Below are positions 26,541-35,327 of a stretch of DNA of 64,000 nt, in pieces. The translations under genes were made by a program, and so were the position numbers. The notes beneath the pieces were generated by a model. The model was given only the letters and a program-made list of their open reading frames with translations. It was not told the DNA's origin and did no database searches. Location of the stretch: contig DAIDIO010000003.1 of assembly GCA_027459325.1 (NCBI GenBank), forward strand, positions 26,697-90,696, given 5' to 3'. The DNA is from Candidatus Saccharimonadota bacterium (GTDB lineage: Bacteria; Patescibacteriota; Saccharimonadia; Saccharimonadales; UBA4665). Within the stretch, counting starts at the first letter, position 1; the number at the start of each line of letters is the position of its first letter.

Positions 26541-26981
26541 CTATATTCTCCTTGCCTTCTTAGGTCGAACGCCACCATGGGCTACGCCCGTAACGTCTTT
26601 AATGCTCTCGACATTGATGTCCTGTGTCCCTAATACGCGCACTGCGGCATCACGGCCCAACCCGATACCTTTAATATATACGTCGGCTTTAGAAAGACCG
26701 TATTGTTGTTTAGCGGCAGTAATTGCTTGTTCACCTGCTACCTGAGCGGCATAGGCAGTACCCTTTTTACTACCTCGGAAACCGCAGGCACCGGCACTGG
26801 ATTTAGTAAGAACGTTACCCTTCGGATCCGTCACGGTAATAATGGTGTTATTAAAAGTTGCTTGAACATGGACTTGGCCTAAACTTACGGTTCGCTTTAC
26901 TTTACGCTTTTTAGGTGCGGTTTTAGCTTCCGAATTATCGCTTATTACTTCTTCTACCGGTGCTTTCGTTTCTTCTGCCAT
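26541..26981 (-). CDS. rpsK: 30S ribosomal protein S11
   Basis: 146 aa. The core has HVQATFNNTIITVTDPKGNV, AAQVAGEQA and GAAVRVLG-like GRDAAVRVLG, with the C-terminal GVRPKKARRI that contacts mRNA in the E-site region. The N-terminus carries a 25-residue Glu/Lys extension. It lies 2 bases from rpsD and 3 from rpsM. Confidence 0.97.
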   Translation of the reverse strand: MAEETKAPVEEVISDNSEAKTAPKKRKVKRTVSLGQVHVQATFNNTIITVTDPKGNVLTKSSAGACGFRGSKKGTAYAAQVAGEQAITAAKQQYGLSKADVYIKGIGLGRDAAVRVLGTQDINVESIKDVTGVAHGGVRPKKARRI

Positions 26982-26984
26982 AGT

Positions 26985-27371
26985 TTAAGTCTTACTTGCT
27001 ACTTTCTTTGCTGTGCCACCGACGGTTACTTTCTTACCGCGCTTAGTTCGGGCGTTGGTCTTTGTTCGCTGACCGCGTACCGGTAAGTTAGCGGCGTGAC
27101 GTACGCCTCTATAAGCTTTAATGTCCTTAAGTCGTTTAATATTACCGCTGACAACGCGTTGCAATTCACCTTCTACTAGATAGTCGGCATTAATGATGTC
27201 CTGGATACGGCCAATTTCAGCGTCGTTTAAGTCTTTTACTCTGACGGTTTCATCAATCTTAGCTTTAGCTAGTATATCTTTAGCTGTTTTAGAGCCGATA
27301 CCGTGAACATAAGTCAGTGAAACCCAAACTTGCTTCTGGTCGGGGATAGTTACACCGGAAATTCTTGCCAT
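26985..27371 (-). CDS. rpsM: 30S ribosomal protein S13
   Basis: 128 aa. It begins ARISGVTIPDQKQVWVSLTYVHGIG and has the RGVRHAANLPVRGQRTKTNARTK block near the C-terminus, which reaches the P-site. S13 forms the A-site finger bridge with the large subunit. It starts 3 bases after rpmJ. Confidence 0.98.
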   Translation of the reverse strand: MARISGVTIPDQKQVWVSLTYVHGIGSKTAKDILAKAKIDETVRVKDLNDAEIGRIQDIINADYLVEGELQRVVSGNIKRLKDIKAYRGVRHAANLPVRGQRTKTNARTKRGKKVTVGGTAKKVASKT

Positions 27372-27374
27372 ATT

Positions 27375-27491
27375 CTAACCCTGCCTCTGCTTATGCTTAG
27401 GTTTATTCTTATTGATAACATAAAGACGTCCCTTGCGGCGGACTATCTTATCATCTGGACTTATTTTTTTGATGCTGGCACGCACTTTCAT
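27375..27491 (-). CDS. rpmJ: 50S ribosomal protein L36, cysteine-free type
   Basis: 38 aa, found by translating the gap between infA and rps[21 protein letters not shown], then [18 protein letters not shown]. The order infA-rpmJ-rpsM is standard. All zinc-binding residues of C-plus L36 (CxxC...C...H) are missing except a late His, so this is the zinc-free form. Confidence 0.95.
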   Translation of the reverse strand: MKVRASIKKISPDDKIVRRKGRLYVINKNKPKHKQRQG

Positions 27492-27545
27492 GCGGATCAT
27501 GCTCCTTATTTAAAATAGCAATGACACACTGCTTCTAATTAATAA

Positions 27546-27767
27546 TTACCCTTTGCGGTAGGTGATTCTGCCCTTCGTAAGATCGTAAGGGGTCAACTCG
27601 ACCGTAACGCTGTCTCCGGGGACGATTCTGATGAAATGTTTCCTCATTCGTCCGGCGACGTGAGCTATAATTTGATGACCGTTCTCAAGTTCTACTTTAA
27701 ATTGGGTACCTGGCAACGTTTCAACGATTGTTCCAGATAATTCAATTACTTCCTTGTTTGCAGCCAT
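27546..27767 (-). CDS. infA: Translation initiation factor IF-1
   Basis: 73 aa, an S1-type OB fold with the signature [21 protein letters not shown] and [25 protein letters not shown]. It binds the 30S A site during initiation. It has its own good promoter at 27786-27814 and begins the alpha-operon part of the block. Confidence 0.98.
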   Translation of the reverse strand: MAANKEVIELSGTIVETLPGTQFKVELENGHQIIAHVAGRMRKHFIRIVPGDSVTVELTPYDLTKGRITYRKG

Positions 27768-27785
27768 AAATATAACTAAGGCTCA

Positions 27786-27814
27786 ATTATATCAGTCGCT
27801 ACACCATGTGTAAA
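27786..27814 (-). promoter_or_regulatory. Internal promoter before infA
   Basis: TTTACA (27809-27814) and TATAAT (27786-27791) on the minus strand with a 17-base spacer; the ATG is 18 bases further. It should drive infA-rpmJ-rpsM-rpsK-rpsD-rpoA-rplQ-rplM-rpsI independently of the spc operon. Confidence 0.75.
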
Positions 27815-27875
27815 GAGTTTTTTCTCTATAACACGAGAAAAGTGCAGTTCAATGTAACTAAAAGTATACGCTCTC

Positions 27876-28433
27876 TCAAGTATTCATGTCAATAATCTGC
27901 TCAACGCCTACTCTCATCAGATTAGACTGAAACGCCTGAAGGCTATCTGGTTTACCGGGCAATAGTGGCAGGAAATCATCCATCTCTTCATTCCTCCATC
28001 CATCAGTGAAAGCTAAATTGCCGAGTGAATTAACCATATGATCTGTCAATGTGCGCTGCTTAAGTATTTCTTTTTTACTGTTAAACACAGGTATGCCTGA
28101 GTTTAAAAAGCCCGTTACAAATCTAGTCTTATCTTGAACAGGTAAGAATGGTTTGAACTCTTGAGTCGATAAGCGACCCCCCAGGGATATATCAAGATCC
28201 GGATTTAAATTTAAGCCTGAGACCTCTTTCGGATGACGAATCTTAATAACCGCTACGTTATACAGTCTGGATAGAGCTAAGCTATGATCAAACAAGTACC
28301 CGCTTAACAATCGGCGTTCCATCTGATCCGGATCAAAAGTGTCTGTGTGCACTTTATTGTTACGAACTGACACAAGTCCGGCTCTCTCGACATATCCATT
28401 ACTTAATATTTCTGCTTTGAAACTTTTCTTCAT
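27876..28433 (-). CDS. Hypothetical protein, 185 aa, between secY and infA
   Basis: Not recognised. It is a soluble mixed protein with no membrane segment or cysteine. Recognisable stretches are GYVERAGLVSVRNNKVHTD, DPDQMERRLLSGYLFDHS and FLPLLPGKPDSL. It occupies the place where adk and map normally stand between secY and infA but resembles neither (no P-loop, no aminopeptidase ligands). It starts 39 bases after the secY stop and is upstream of the infA promoter. Confidence 0.65.
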   Translation of the reverse strand: MKKSFKAEILSNGYVERAGLVSVRNNKVHTDTFDPDQMERRLLSGYLFDHSLALSRLYNVAVIKIRHPKEVSGLNLNPDLDISLGGRLSTQEFKPFLPVQDKTRFVTGFLNSGIPVFNSKKEILKQRTLTDHMVNSLGNLAFTDGWRNEEMDDFLPLLPGKPDSLQAFQSNLMRVGVEQIIDMNT

Positions 28434-28472
28434 AAAAGCAAGTATCCCTTAAGTACTATGCAATTGCAAGTA

Positions 28473-29987
28473 TCAGCTTTTTGACGCTTTCTTAGCTCTT
28501 TTTGGGACTTTAGAAGTGAACCTTCTAATGAATCTAGGTTTTGGATTAAGCGTATCATTTAGCTCGTTATCGGAGAAAAACTCTGGCTGAGAATATTGAT
28601 CATAGGTTACCATCAGAGCTCTTGACTCGACTGCCCGTAAGGTTTGTAGGGCTACAGAAACCAAGATTAACACGCTGGTGCCACCGATCGTTATGCTGAC
28701 GTTAACAAATATCTGGGCAATGATTGGAATTATTGCAAGTATGCCAAGACTAAAAGCCCCGAACAAAGTCAGCCGATTAATTATGCGAGATAAATACTTC
28801 TCGGTCTGCTCACCACCTCTTACTCCTTCAATGAAGCCACCTTGTTTATGAAGGTTTTCGGCTATTTCTTTGGAGTTGAAGGTGACGCCGGTATAAAAGA
28901 AGGTGAAGACAAATACCAGTAGGAAATAAACTACCGGATAGATGTAGGCTTTAATGCCTTCGGTTGCGAAAGTTGTAGCTGAGGGGTTTTGGAACCAGCT
29001 TACTAGCGTAGTCCCGATGCTGGCTATACTGTGATTATGACTGCCTTGCATGAGCTGACCGGCAAAAGACGGCACACTTAAAAATGCCACGGCAAAGATT
29101 ATCGGGATAACGCCAGCCGCTATCAGCTTGACCGGCAGTGTCGTAGTGATACCGCCGTACGTACGGTTTCCCTGCACTCTCTTAGCATAATTTATAGTTA
29201 GGTTCCTGGCAGCCTCGTTAAGCATGACCACCACCCACGTAATACCAATACCGACAAACAATGTTACTAGACCAAATATCAGCTGCTGATGATTGATAGG
29301 CAACTTAACGCCGAACCACTTCATGTGATGACCCTTAGGAACCAGGGCTTTATATATTTGTCCAATATTAGATGGCAGACGGCTGACAATACCAACAGTA
29401 ATAAGTAGCGAAATACCATTGCCTATACCTTGTTCTGTTGCTAGTTCTCCTAGCCACATTAGTAACATCGATCCACCAGTTAAAGCCGAGACCATAACTA
29501 CCCATTGCATGAGAGATGCGTGAGCGGTAATATCGCCGACCCCGCCAATACTTTGTGCAGCTGTACGGATTAAATAAATTGATCCAATTGATTGAATAAT
29601 AGCCAATGGGAAAGTTAGCATGCGGGTGTATTGGTTGATCTTCTTCTGACCGAATTCACCTTCTTTATGCAGAGCCTCAAGTTGCGGTATGGCTTTAGTT
29701 AACAGCTGCATAATAATAGAGGCGTTTATATACGGCCCCATACCAGCTATTAGAATTGAGAAGTTCGCAAGTGCGCCACCGGAGAGAACGTTAATGTAGC
29801 TCAGTAACTGCGGTGAGGAACTGGAATTAAAAAGATTAGTAAGAACTTGTCTAAGGGTTTGAGAATCACCTAATGGTACTGGTAATTGAGCAAGAACACG
29901 AAAAACAATTAATATACCGATAACCGCAAAGATGCGCTTGCGCATATCGGCGTGGCCTATTGATCGTCCAATTATTTTCCAGTTCAT
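28473..29987 (-). CDS. secY: Preprotein translocase subunit SecY
   Basis: 504 aa, longer than the usual 430-440, with a basic C-terminal tail. About ten membrane segments. Family motifs include GPYINASIIMQLLTKAIPQLE, LWLGELATEQGIGNGISLLI and the basic cytosolic loop YAKRVQGNRTYGG that contacts SecA and the ribosome. It forms the protein-conducting channel with SecE. It lies after rplO, separated by 99 bases that contain a long hairpin. Confidence 0.97.
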   Translation of the reverse strand: MNWKIIGRSIGHADMRKRIFAVIGILIVFRVLAQLPVPLGDSQTLRQVLTNLFNSSSSPQLLSYINVLSGGALANFSILIAGMGPYINASIIMQLLTKAIPQLEALHKEGEFGQKKINQYTRMLTFPLAIIQSIGSIYLIRTAAQSIGGVGDITAHASLMQWVVMVSALTGGSMLLMWLGELATEQGIGNGISLLITVGIVSRLPSNIGQIYKALVPKGHHMKWFGVKLPINHQQLIFGLVTLFVGIGITWVVVMLNEAARNLTINYAKRVQGNRTYGGITTTLPVKLIAAGVIPIIFAVAFLSVPSFAGQLMQGSHNHSIASIGTTLVSWFQNPSATTFATEGIKAYIYPVVYFLLVFVFTFFYTGVTFNSKEIAENLHKQGGFIEGVRGGEQTEKYLSRIINRLTLFGAFSLGILAIIPIIAQIFVNVSITIGGTSVLILVSVALQTLRAVESRALMVTYDQYSQPEFFSDNELNDTLNPKPRFIRRFTSKVPKRAKKASKS

Positions 29988-30018
29988 CTGCTAGATTTGT
30001 CTCTTTAGCTTATTGTTC

Positions 30019-30056
30019 AGTGTCTATTAAACCATAAACGCTGGTTATAAGACACT
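30019..30056 (-). promoter_or_regulatory. Long hairpin between rplO and secY
   Basis: AGTGTCT plus ACCA-type arms (30019-30034 and 30042-30056) form about 13 pairs with a small bulge and a 7-base loop. No T-tract follows, so mRNA processing or partial attenuation seems more likely than termination. Confidence 0.5.
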
Positions 30057-30086
30057 ACCCTCTTAAGTTTTTAAATATGCCTATTC

Positions 30087-30557
30087 TTAGGCTGAAGCTT
30101 TTTGCTTTTTGCTAGCCTCACGTTGCAGACGTGCAACCTTCGTGAAACTACCGCCTTTTTCTTCCAAAAGCGCGACAGCCGATTGACTAGCCGCCGGTAA
30201 ACTAACATCTACTTTTGCGGTCAGCTCACCTTTTACAAGCAATTTGATACTGTCGTACTTACTTGAAACTAGACCTGCCTTTTCTAGTGTAGTGGCATCG
30301 ACTTTGGAAAAATCGTTAAGCTGCCCAGTGAAAACATTAACATGTTTTGGCTTGTGTCTTTTAAAACCAGGCAGTTTGGGGAGTTTTTGCATCAGCGGGT
30401 TAGAGCCACCAGCAAATCCCGGCTTTTTTGATGATCCGGTTCTAGCTCCTTGCCCTTTAGTTCCGCGTCCCGCTGTCTTACCTTGGCCGGCAGCTATTCC
30501 GCGTCCGACCCGAGTAGTCTTTCTTGTTGATTTAACCTTTAGTTCGTTATACTTCAT
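30087..30557 (-). CDS. rplO: 50S ribosomal protein L15
   Basis: 156 aa. Gly-rich N-terminus RVGRGIAAGQGKTAGRGTKG followed by GFAGGSNPLMQKLPKLPGF and a C-terminal RNA-binding fold. It lies 9 bases after rpsE; the L30 gene that normally stands between them is absent. Confidence 0.97.
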   Translation of the reverse strand: MKYNELKVKSTRKTTRVGRGIAAGQGKTAGRGTKGQGARTGSSKKPGFAGGSNPLMQKLPKLPGFKRHKPKHVNVFTGQLNDFSKVDATTLEKAGLVSSKYDSIKLLVKGELTAKVDVSLPAASQSAVALLEEKGGSFTKVARLQREASKKQKASA

Positions 30558-30566
30558 ATTTCTTCC

Positions 30567-31118
30567 TTACTTTGCCACTTTCTTGGTAGATTTGGCAGCG
30601 GCTTTGGGCTTAGCTGTGACCCAGTTTTTAGCCGGCACTAAGCTGTCTAAGGCCTTAATAGTGGCATAAGATGTGTTAGTCTTATTGCTTGAACCTAGAG
30701 ATTTACTTAGAGCATTGCTGACACCGGCAATTTCTAAGATGGTTCTCACCACACCGCCGGCTATTAGTCCGGTACCGGAACTAGCCGGTTTGATTAATAT
30801 GTGAGCGCCAGCAACTTTAGCTTCAGCCTCATGAGGCAAGGTTCCCTTATACAAAGAGACATTTATCATATTCTTTTTAGCTACATCAACGGCCTTAGTA
30901 ACGGCAGCGGTAACATCTGAACCTTTGGCGGAGCCGATACCTACCTTACCCTTACGGTCACCAACTACGACAAGAGCGCGGAACCTAAAACGTCGTCCAC
31001 CTTTAACAACACGGGCAACACGGTCAATGTGCAGAGTCTGTTCTTCAAACTGCTTTTCTTCATTTAGACCAATGTCTTGCCGCTTCGAGGAACGACTAGC
31101 TGTGTTAGTGTCTGCCAT
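30567..31118 (-). CDS. rpsE: 30S ribosomal protein S5
   Basis: 183 aa. It has the S5 double-stranded RNA-binding domain (VARVVKGGRRFRFRALVVVG) and the C-terminal domain (AGVSNALSKSLGSSNKTN). S5 supports decoding accuracy and mRNA unwinding. A Lys/Ala tail ends the protein. rplO follows directly, so no L30 gene fits. Confidence 0.97.
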   Translation of the reverse strand: MADTNTASRSSKRQDIGLNEEKQFEEQTLHIDRVARVVKGGRRFRFRALVVVGDRKGKVGIGSAKGSDVTAAVTKAVDVAKKNMINVSLYKGTLPHEAEAKVAGAHILIKPASSGTGLIAGGVVRTILEIAGVSNALSKSLGSSNKTNTSYATIKALDSLVPAKNWVTAKPKAAAKSTKKVAK

Positions 31119-31120
31119 AG

Positions 31121-31480
31121 TTAAAACTCCAATCCTTCTTTTCTAGCCGCATCTGCTAAGGCTGCAACGCGTCCGTGATATAACTTACCGTTCCTGTCAA
31201 ATACAACGCTTTTAATTTTCTTAGCCTTGGCTGCCTTGGCAATTTCGCTGCCGACCCAGGTGGCCTTGTCGGTTAGACTGCCACTAACAGTCTTTTTGCC
31301 AACACTTGTTACATACGCAATTGTGGTTTGTTTGCTATCGTCAATCAGCTGCGCTGATACATGCTGCAGACTAATTGATACGCTCAGTCTGGGTCGCACG
31401 CTAGTACCCGTTATCCGGCTTCTGATACGCTTTTTGCGCTGAGTGCGCATTGATGCTTTCTTGATTAGATCCTTACTCAT
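31121..31480 (-). CDS. rplR: 50S ribosomal protein L18
   Basis: 119 aa. It has RKKRIRSRITGTSVRPRLSV, then SVGKKTVSGSLTDKATWVGS and FDRNGKLYHGRVAALADAAR, typical L18 blocks that bind 5S rRNA. It is 2 bases from both neighbours rplF and rpsE. Confidence 0.97.
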   Translation of the reverse strand: MSKDLIKKASMRTQRKKRIRSRITGTSVRPRLSVSISLQHVSAQLIDDSKQTTIAYVTSVGKKTVSGSLTDKATWVGSEIAKAAKAKKIKSVVFDRNGKLYHGRVAALADAARKEGLEF

Positions 31481-31482
31481 GA

Positions 31483-32022
31483 TTATTTATCCTTCCCGCT
31501 CTTACCGCTCTTACGCAGGATTCGTTCACCTTCGTATTTAATACCCTTACCCTTATATGGTTCGGGCTTCTTAAGCGCTCTGATTTCTGCAGCTACCTGT
31601 CCTACCTGCTGCTTGTCAATGCCAGAAACAGTAATATTATTTTGCTCTACCGATACGGTTATGCCTTGCGGTACCTTATATACGACCGGGTGAGAAAAAC
31701 CTAAGTTCATCTGGAGATCTGTTCCGGCCATAGCTACGCGGTAACCAACGCCGTTTACTTCCAGCTTCTTAGAAAAGCCAGTACTTACACCTACCACCAT
31801 GTTATTAACGAGTGCTCTTGTCAGGCCATGTTTAGCCCGTTGCTCAGCCTCATCATTAGCTCTTTTAATAAGTAGCTGATTTTCTTGTTGCTCGACGCTA
31901 ATACCAGTTAGTATAGGTGTCTTTAGTGACCCTTTGGAACCGGCAACGGTAACAAAAGAATCGTCGACAGTGATTGTCACACCGCTAGGTATATCGATCG
32001 GTAGTTTTCCTATTCGACTCAT
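31483..32022 (-). CDS. rplF: 50S ribosomal protein L6
   Basis: 179 aa, normal length, with two repeated alpha/beta domains. Signature blocks are MSRIGKLPIDIPSGV, GFSHPVVYKVPQGI and the C-terminal KPEPYKGKGIKYEGE, which sits near the sarcin-ricin loop. An unknown gene separates it from rpsH. Confidence 0.97.
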   Translation of the reverse strand: MSRIGKLPIDIPSGVTITVDDSFVTVAGSKGSLKTPILTGISVEQQENQLLIKRANDEAEQRAKHGLTRALVNNMVVGVSTGFSKKLEVNGVGYRVAMAGTDLQMNLGFSHPVVYKVPQGITVSVEQNNITVSGIDKQQVGQVAAEIRALKKPEPYKGKGIKYEGERILRKSGKSGKDK

Positions 32023-32036
32023 ATCTTATTCCTTTC

Positions 32037-32357
32037 TTAATAATCCTCTGAATTTAAGTTCTCTAAATCTTGGCGAACAAAATCTCGACCTCTTTGAAAT
32101 CCAGTTTCAAAAGGTCCTACTATATCTGGGTGCATATTGGATGTTAAACTTGCGAGAGCTTTGGCAGCGCCTGCGTCACCATATGCACTTTGAGCTTCTA
32201 TACCACACGAGCATGCTTTAGCAAGAACGTTTAATACAAAAGAACTAGTTGTACTTTCGCTATTTTCGAAGTCGTTCATAGAAGCTTCGATACTTAACCT
32301 AGCGTATTCCGACAATTTTACTGTAGCTGCCTCGCCTGGTATCTCTGCAATAATCAT
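32037..32357 (-). CDS. Hypothetical protein, 106 aa, inserted between rpsH and rplF
   Basis: Not recognised. It is acidic and probably helical, with two close cysteines (KACSCG) and no membrane segment. It sits 12 bases after rpsH and 14 before rplF, so it must be cotranscribed inside the spc operon, where these two genes are adjacent in nearly all bacteria. There is no similarity by eye to the other inserted proteins. Confidence 0.65.
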   Translation of the reverse strand: MIIAEIPGEAATVKLSEYARLSIEASMNDFENSESTTSSFVLNVLAKACSCGIEAQSAYGDAGAAKALASLTSNMHPDIVGPFETGFQRGRDFVRQDLENLNSEDY

Positions 32358-32369
32358 CCTTAGCCTGCC

Positions 32370-32771
32370 TTAATAAACCTTACAAATTAATTCACCGCCA
32401 ACGTGCTCGCTCTTGGCTTTATCACCGGTCATGAGACCTTTGGATGTAGACAGAATTACTAAACCACGGCCTCGCTTAACGGTTGGGATTTCCTGAGAGC
32501 TTACATAGTAACGCCTGCCAGGTTTGCTAACACGAACTATTTCAGTGATTCGCGGATTACTGTTCTCGTCATTAATCTTAACCGTCAGCAACTTACCAAT
32601 CTGAGCATCTGATACAGATACATCATCAATAAAATTACTGTCTTTCAGTAAATTAGCAACTGATTCCTTGATATTGCTGTGCGGTAAAACTACCTCGCTC
32701 TTCCGTACGTTTATGGCGTTACGAATACGAGTTAGCATATCGGCGATGGGGTCTGTTGAAGTTGTACTCAT
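32370..32771 (-). CDS. rpsH: 30S ribosomal protein S8
   Basis: 133 aa. It begins TDPIADMLTRIRNAINVRKSE and ends with TSKGLMTGDKAKSEHVGGEL and ICKVY, the conserved S8 16S-binding region. In E. coli S8 represses the spc operon; whether it does here is not visible. Confidence 0.97.
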   Translation of the reverse strand: MSTTSTDPIADMLTRIRNAINVRKSEVVLPHSNIKESVANLLKDSNFIDDVSVSDAQIGKLLTVKINDENSNPRITEIVRVSKPGRRYYVSSQEIPTVKRGRGLVILSTSKGLMTGDKAKSEHVGGELICKVY

Positions 32772-32784
32772 AGATATATCCTTT

Positions 32785-33054
32785 CTACCAACTCGATTTG
32801 GTTACGCCTGGGATTTCTCCCTTAGATGCATGCTCACGGAAACTAATACGGGACAGCCCAAACTGCCGCATATAGCCACGTGGACGGCCGGTTTCAATAC
32901 AACGGTTAGTTCGCCTTGTTGGGCTGGAATTCCGGGGAAGTTTAGCTAAACCTTCCTGGTCACCGAGACGTTTAAGCTCAGCCCGCTTATCTGCGTAGCG
33001 GTCAATCATCTTAATCCGTTTGCTGTCTCTAGCGATAATTGATTTCTTAGCCAT
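32785..33054 (-). CDS. rpsN: 30S ribosomal protein S14, zinc-free long type
   Basis: 89 aa. It has [40 protein letters not shown] and the C-terminal [21 protein letters not shown]. It lacks the CxxC...CxxC of the 61-aa zinc type, so it is the longer C-minus form. It overlaps the end of rplE by one base. Confidence 0.97.
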   Translation of the reverse strand: MAKKSIIARDSKRIKMIDRYADKRAELKRLGDQEGLAKLPRNSSPTRRTNRCIETGRPRGYMRQFGLSRISFREHASKGEIPGVTKSSW

Positions 33055-33647
33055 TATTTAGTCTCCTTTACAAATGGAATGCCAAACTTCTCAAGTAATG
33101 CTCTGGCATGATCCTTATCTTTTGCTCGAATTACAAATATTACCTGCAAGCCGTGCGCCAAGCTAGTTTCTTCAAATGACAGTTCAGGGAAAACTGACTG
33201 ATCAGTAAAGCCAATGGCATAATTGCCCTGGCGGTCAAACGCCTTAGCGCTAACTCCATGAAAGTCGCGTAGCCGAGGAATAACCAGATTGATTAATCTA
33301 TCGGCAAATTCATACATGCGTTCGTCGCGTAAGGTTACCTTTAATCCGATCTTGTTACCTTCCCGAAGTTTAAAGGAGGCGATTGAGTTCCTGGCGGTAG
33401 TCTGAATTGGTTGCTGGCCGGTTATCTTTCTAAGGGTATTAGTAGCGACTTCCATCAATCGTTTGTCGTCCTTACCTCTTCCAAGACCGCTATTTACGAC
33501 AATTTTTTGTAGTCGTGGCACGTCGTGGGGATTAGTAAGGTTGAGCTCGCTCATCAGCTCCTTAACGATCACGTCGTTATACTGTGCCTTCAAACGAGGC
33601 AAAACTTTTGCTGTTTTTGCTTTTTTAGTTGCAGTTGCTTCAGCCAT
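33054..33647 (-). CDS. rplE: 50S ribosomal protein L5
   Basis: 197 aa. Signature blocks: [39 protein letters not shown] and [12 protein letters not shown]5 binds 5S rRNA and the P-site tRNA elbow. A 20-residue basic extension precedes the usual start. Confidence 0.97.
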   Translation of the reverse strand: MAEATATKKAKTAKVLPRLKAQYNDVIVKELMSELNLTNPHDVPRLQKIVVNSGLGRGKDDKRLMEVATNTLRKITGQQPIQTTARNSIASFKLREGNKIGLKVTLRDERMYEFADRLINLVIPRLRDFHGVSAKAFDRQGNYAIGFTDQSVFPELSFEETSLAHGLQVIFVIRAKDKDHARALLEKFGIPFVKETK

Positions 33648-33997
33648 TATTTGCCTCCTTTATCGGTGCTTACTTCTTTAACAGCTTTACCGCTGGATTT
33701 ATAGACACGGCTCTTCTTGCCGTCTTTGTCGATTGAATAACCAATTCTGGTAGGATTCTTAGTGACAGGCTCTACTAGACCGACTTTGCTAACCCAGATC
33801 GGCTTGGTAATCTCTACGATGCCTCCTTGAGGTTTTATCTCAGTTGGTTTGATATGCTTTTTAACGACGTTAATGCCTTCTACGGTAACTTTATTGTCTT
33901 TAGGGTGAGTAGCAGTGACTTTTCCAGTCTTACCCTTATATTTGCCTGATCGGACAACTACTAAATCGCCTTTCTTAAGCTTGATCTTGTAAGTCAT
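33647..33997 (-). CDS. rplX: 50S ribosomal protein L24
   Basis: 116 aa. The N-terminal KOW motif has KLKKGDLVVVRSGKYKGKTG, then NVVKKHIKPTEIKPQGGIVE. L24 initiates 50S assembly. It overlaps both rplN and rplE by one base (ATGA-like junctions), implying coupled translation. Confidence 0.97.
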   Translation of the reverse strand: MTYKIKLKKGDLVVVRSGKYKGKTGKVTATHPKDNKVTVEGINVVKKHIKPTEIKPQGGIVEITKPIWVSKVGLVEPVTKNPTRIGYSIDKDGKKSRVYKSSGKAVKEVSTDKGGK

Positions 33998-34365
33998 TAG
34001 AGTACCTCCGGCGCTAGTGAGATAATCGAAGAATATCCGTACTCTCTTAATTCCCTGGGCACTGGACCGAAAATACGAGTTCCCCTAGGCTGCTTGTTAT
34101 CATCAATGATTACGGCTGCATTATCGTCAAACTTGATGGTCGATCCGTCTTTTCGCCTAATTTGATTACGCGTTCTAACTACCACTGCCTTAACTACAGT
34201 CTTCTTCTTAACCGTGCCATTAGGAGCGGCTTCTTTAACAGTGGCTACAATAATATCTCCAACATTAGCGTAACGTCGCCGAGTACCACCTAGTACACGG
34301 ATGCAAAGTATTTCTTTTGCTCCGCTATTATCGGTTACGTTCAGTCGCGTTTCTTGCTGTATCAT
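33997..34365 (-). CDS. rplN: 50S ribosomal protein L14
   Basis: 122 aa, the canonical length. It begins [19 protein letters not shown] and includes the L14 signature with [15 protein letters not shown], plus IFGPVPREL near the C-terminus. It overlaps rpsQ by 4 bases. Confidence 0.98.
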   Translation of the reverse strand: MIQQETRLNVTDNSGAKEILCIRVLGGTRRRYANVGDIIVATVKEAAPNGTVKKKTVVKAVVVRTRNQIRRKDGSTIKFDDNAAVIIDDNKQPRGTRIFGPVPRELREYGYSSIISLAPEVL

Positions 34366-34706
34366 TTGGCAGCCTCCTTGGGGGCTACTTTCTCGTCATC
34401 TTTCTTTCTTGAAGCAGCCTTACCTGTATCTTCGCTTTTACTGACGGCCAGTGAATCCTCTCGAAGCGATGGCTTCTCAATTATTTTGGTCAGAGTGAAA
34501 TGCTTGCGCCTACTTAAGGGGCGGCATTCAGTAATTTCTACTTTATCTCCAACTTCAGCCTCATTCTTTTCGTCATGAGCCATAAACTTAGTAGTGACCG
34601 TATATTGCTTACGGTACAATGGGTGGGTTTTGCGGGTTTGGGTGGTAATAACAATTGTCTTATCGGCTTTAGCTGACGAGACAACACCAATTATATTCTT
34701 AGCCAT
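34362..34706 (-). CDS. rpsQ: 30S ribosomal protein S17 with C-terminal extension
   Basis: 114 aa versus about 85 usually. The OB-fold core ([38 protein letters not shown]) is complete. Residues from about 85 form a charged Lys/Glu/Asp tail. It is between rpmC and rplN in the standard order. Confidence 0.96.
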   Translation of the reverse strand: MAKNIIGVVSSAKADKTIVITTQTRKTHPLYRKQYTVTTKFMAHDEKNEAEVGDKVEITECRPLSRRKHFTLTKIIEKPSLREDSLAVSKSEDTGKAASRKKDDEKVAPKEAAK

Positions 34707-34707
34707 A

Positions 34708-34908
34708 TTATTTGGCCTCCTTTACTAAAGCCTCTGAAAGCACTGTGTTCATTCTGGCGAGATCCTTACGCTTGTTGCGAATGACCCTAACGTTATCTAA
34801 TTCGCCTAAAGTCAGTCGTCTCTTTAGCTCGGCGATTTCTTCACGAAGCTTAACGGTTTCACTGGTTAACTGTTTGGTGTCTAGTTTTCGGATTTCAGCT
34901 ATTTTCAT
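34708..34908 (-). CDS. rpmC: 50S ribosomal protein L29
   Basis: 66 aa coiled-coil hairpin: IRKLDTKQLTSETVKLREEI, then ELKRRLTLGELDNVRVIRNK. It sits near the exit tunnel. It lies 1 base from both rplP and rpsQ. Confidence 0.96.
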   Translation of the reverse strand: MKIAEIRKLDTKQLTSETVKLREEIAELKRRLTLGELDNVRVIRNKRKDLARMNTVLSEALVKEAK

Positions 34909-34909
34909 C

Positions 34910-35323
34910 TTAGCCCTCCTCTTTCACTAGAAATTTAGTCTTGATAGGTAGCTTGTTAGCGGCTAAACGCATAGCCTCACGGGCGGTTTCTTCACTAACA
35001 CCTTGCATTTCGAAAAGTATGGTGCCGGGTTTGACTTTAGCAACATAGAATTCCGGGCTGCCTTTACCGCTACCCATCTTAACGTCTTGTGGTTTGCGGG
35101 TAACTGGAGTGTGAGGGAATATGCGAATCCAGATTTTACCACCACGCTTAATATAACGAGTCATAGCCTGACGGGCGGCTTCTATCTGACGAGCAGTGAT
35201 ACGCTCATGGTCTTGAGCCTGCAGCGCGTAGTCGCCATACGCAATATAGTTGCCGCTTGTAGCTACGCCACGAATCCGTCCCTTTCTAACCTTGCGGTGT
35301 TTTTGCCTCTTAGGAAGTAACAT
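34910..35323 (-). CDS. rplP: 50S ribosomal protein L16
   Basis: 137 aa from the ATG at 35323, which has GGGGGAGG 9 bases upstream; a longer frame of 13 more residues lacks support. It has [19 protein letters not shown] and [20 protein letters not shown] plus [13 protein letters not shown], the region near the peptidyl transferase centre. Confidence 0.97.
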   Translation of the reverse strand: MLLPKRQKHRKVRKGRIRGVATSGNYIAYGDYALQAQDHERITARQIEAARQAMTRYIKRGGKIWIRIFPHTPVTRKPQDVKMGSGKGSPEFYVAKVKPGTILFEMQGVSEETAREAMRLAANKLPIKTKFLVKEEG

Positions 35324-35327
35324 GACT

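Noticed and set aside
35003..35320. 105-aa plus-strand open frame antisense to rplP
   Set aside because: It lies entirely within a ribosomal protein gene in shadow frame with no motif.
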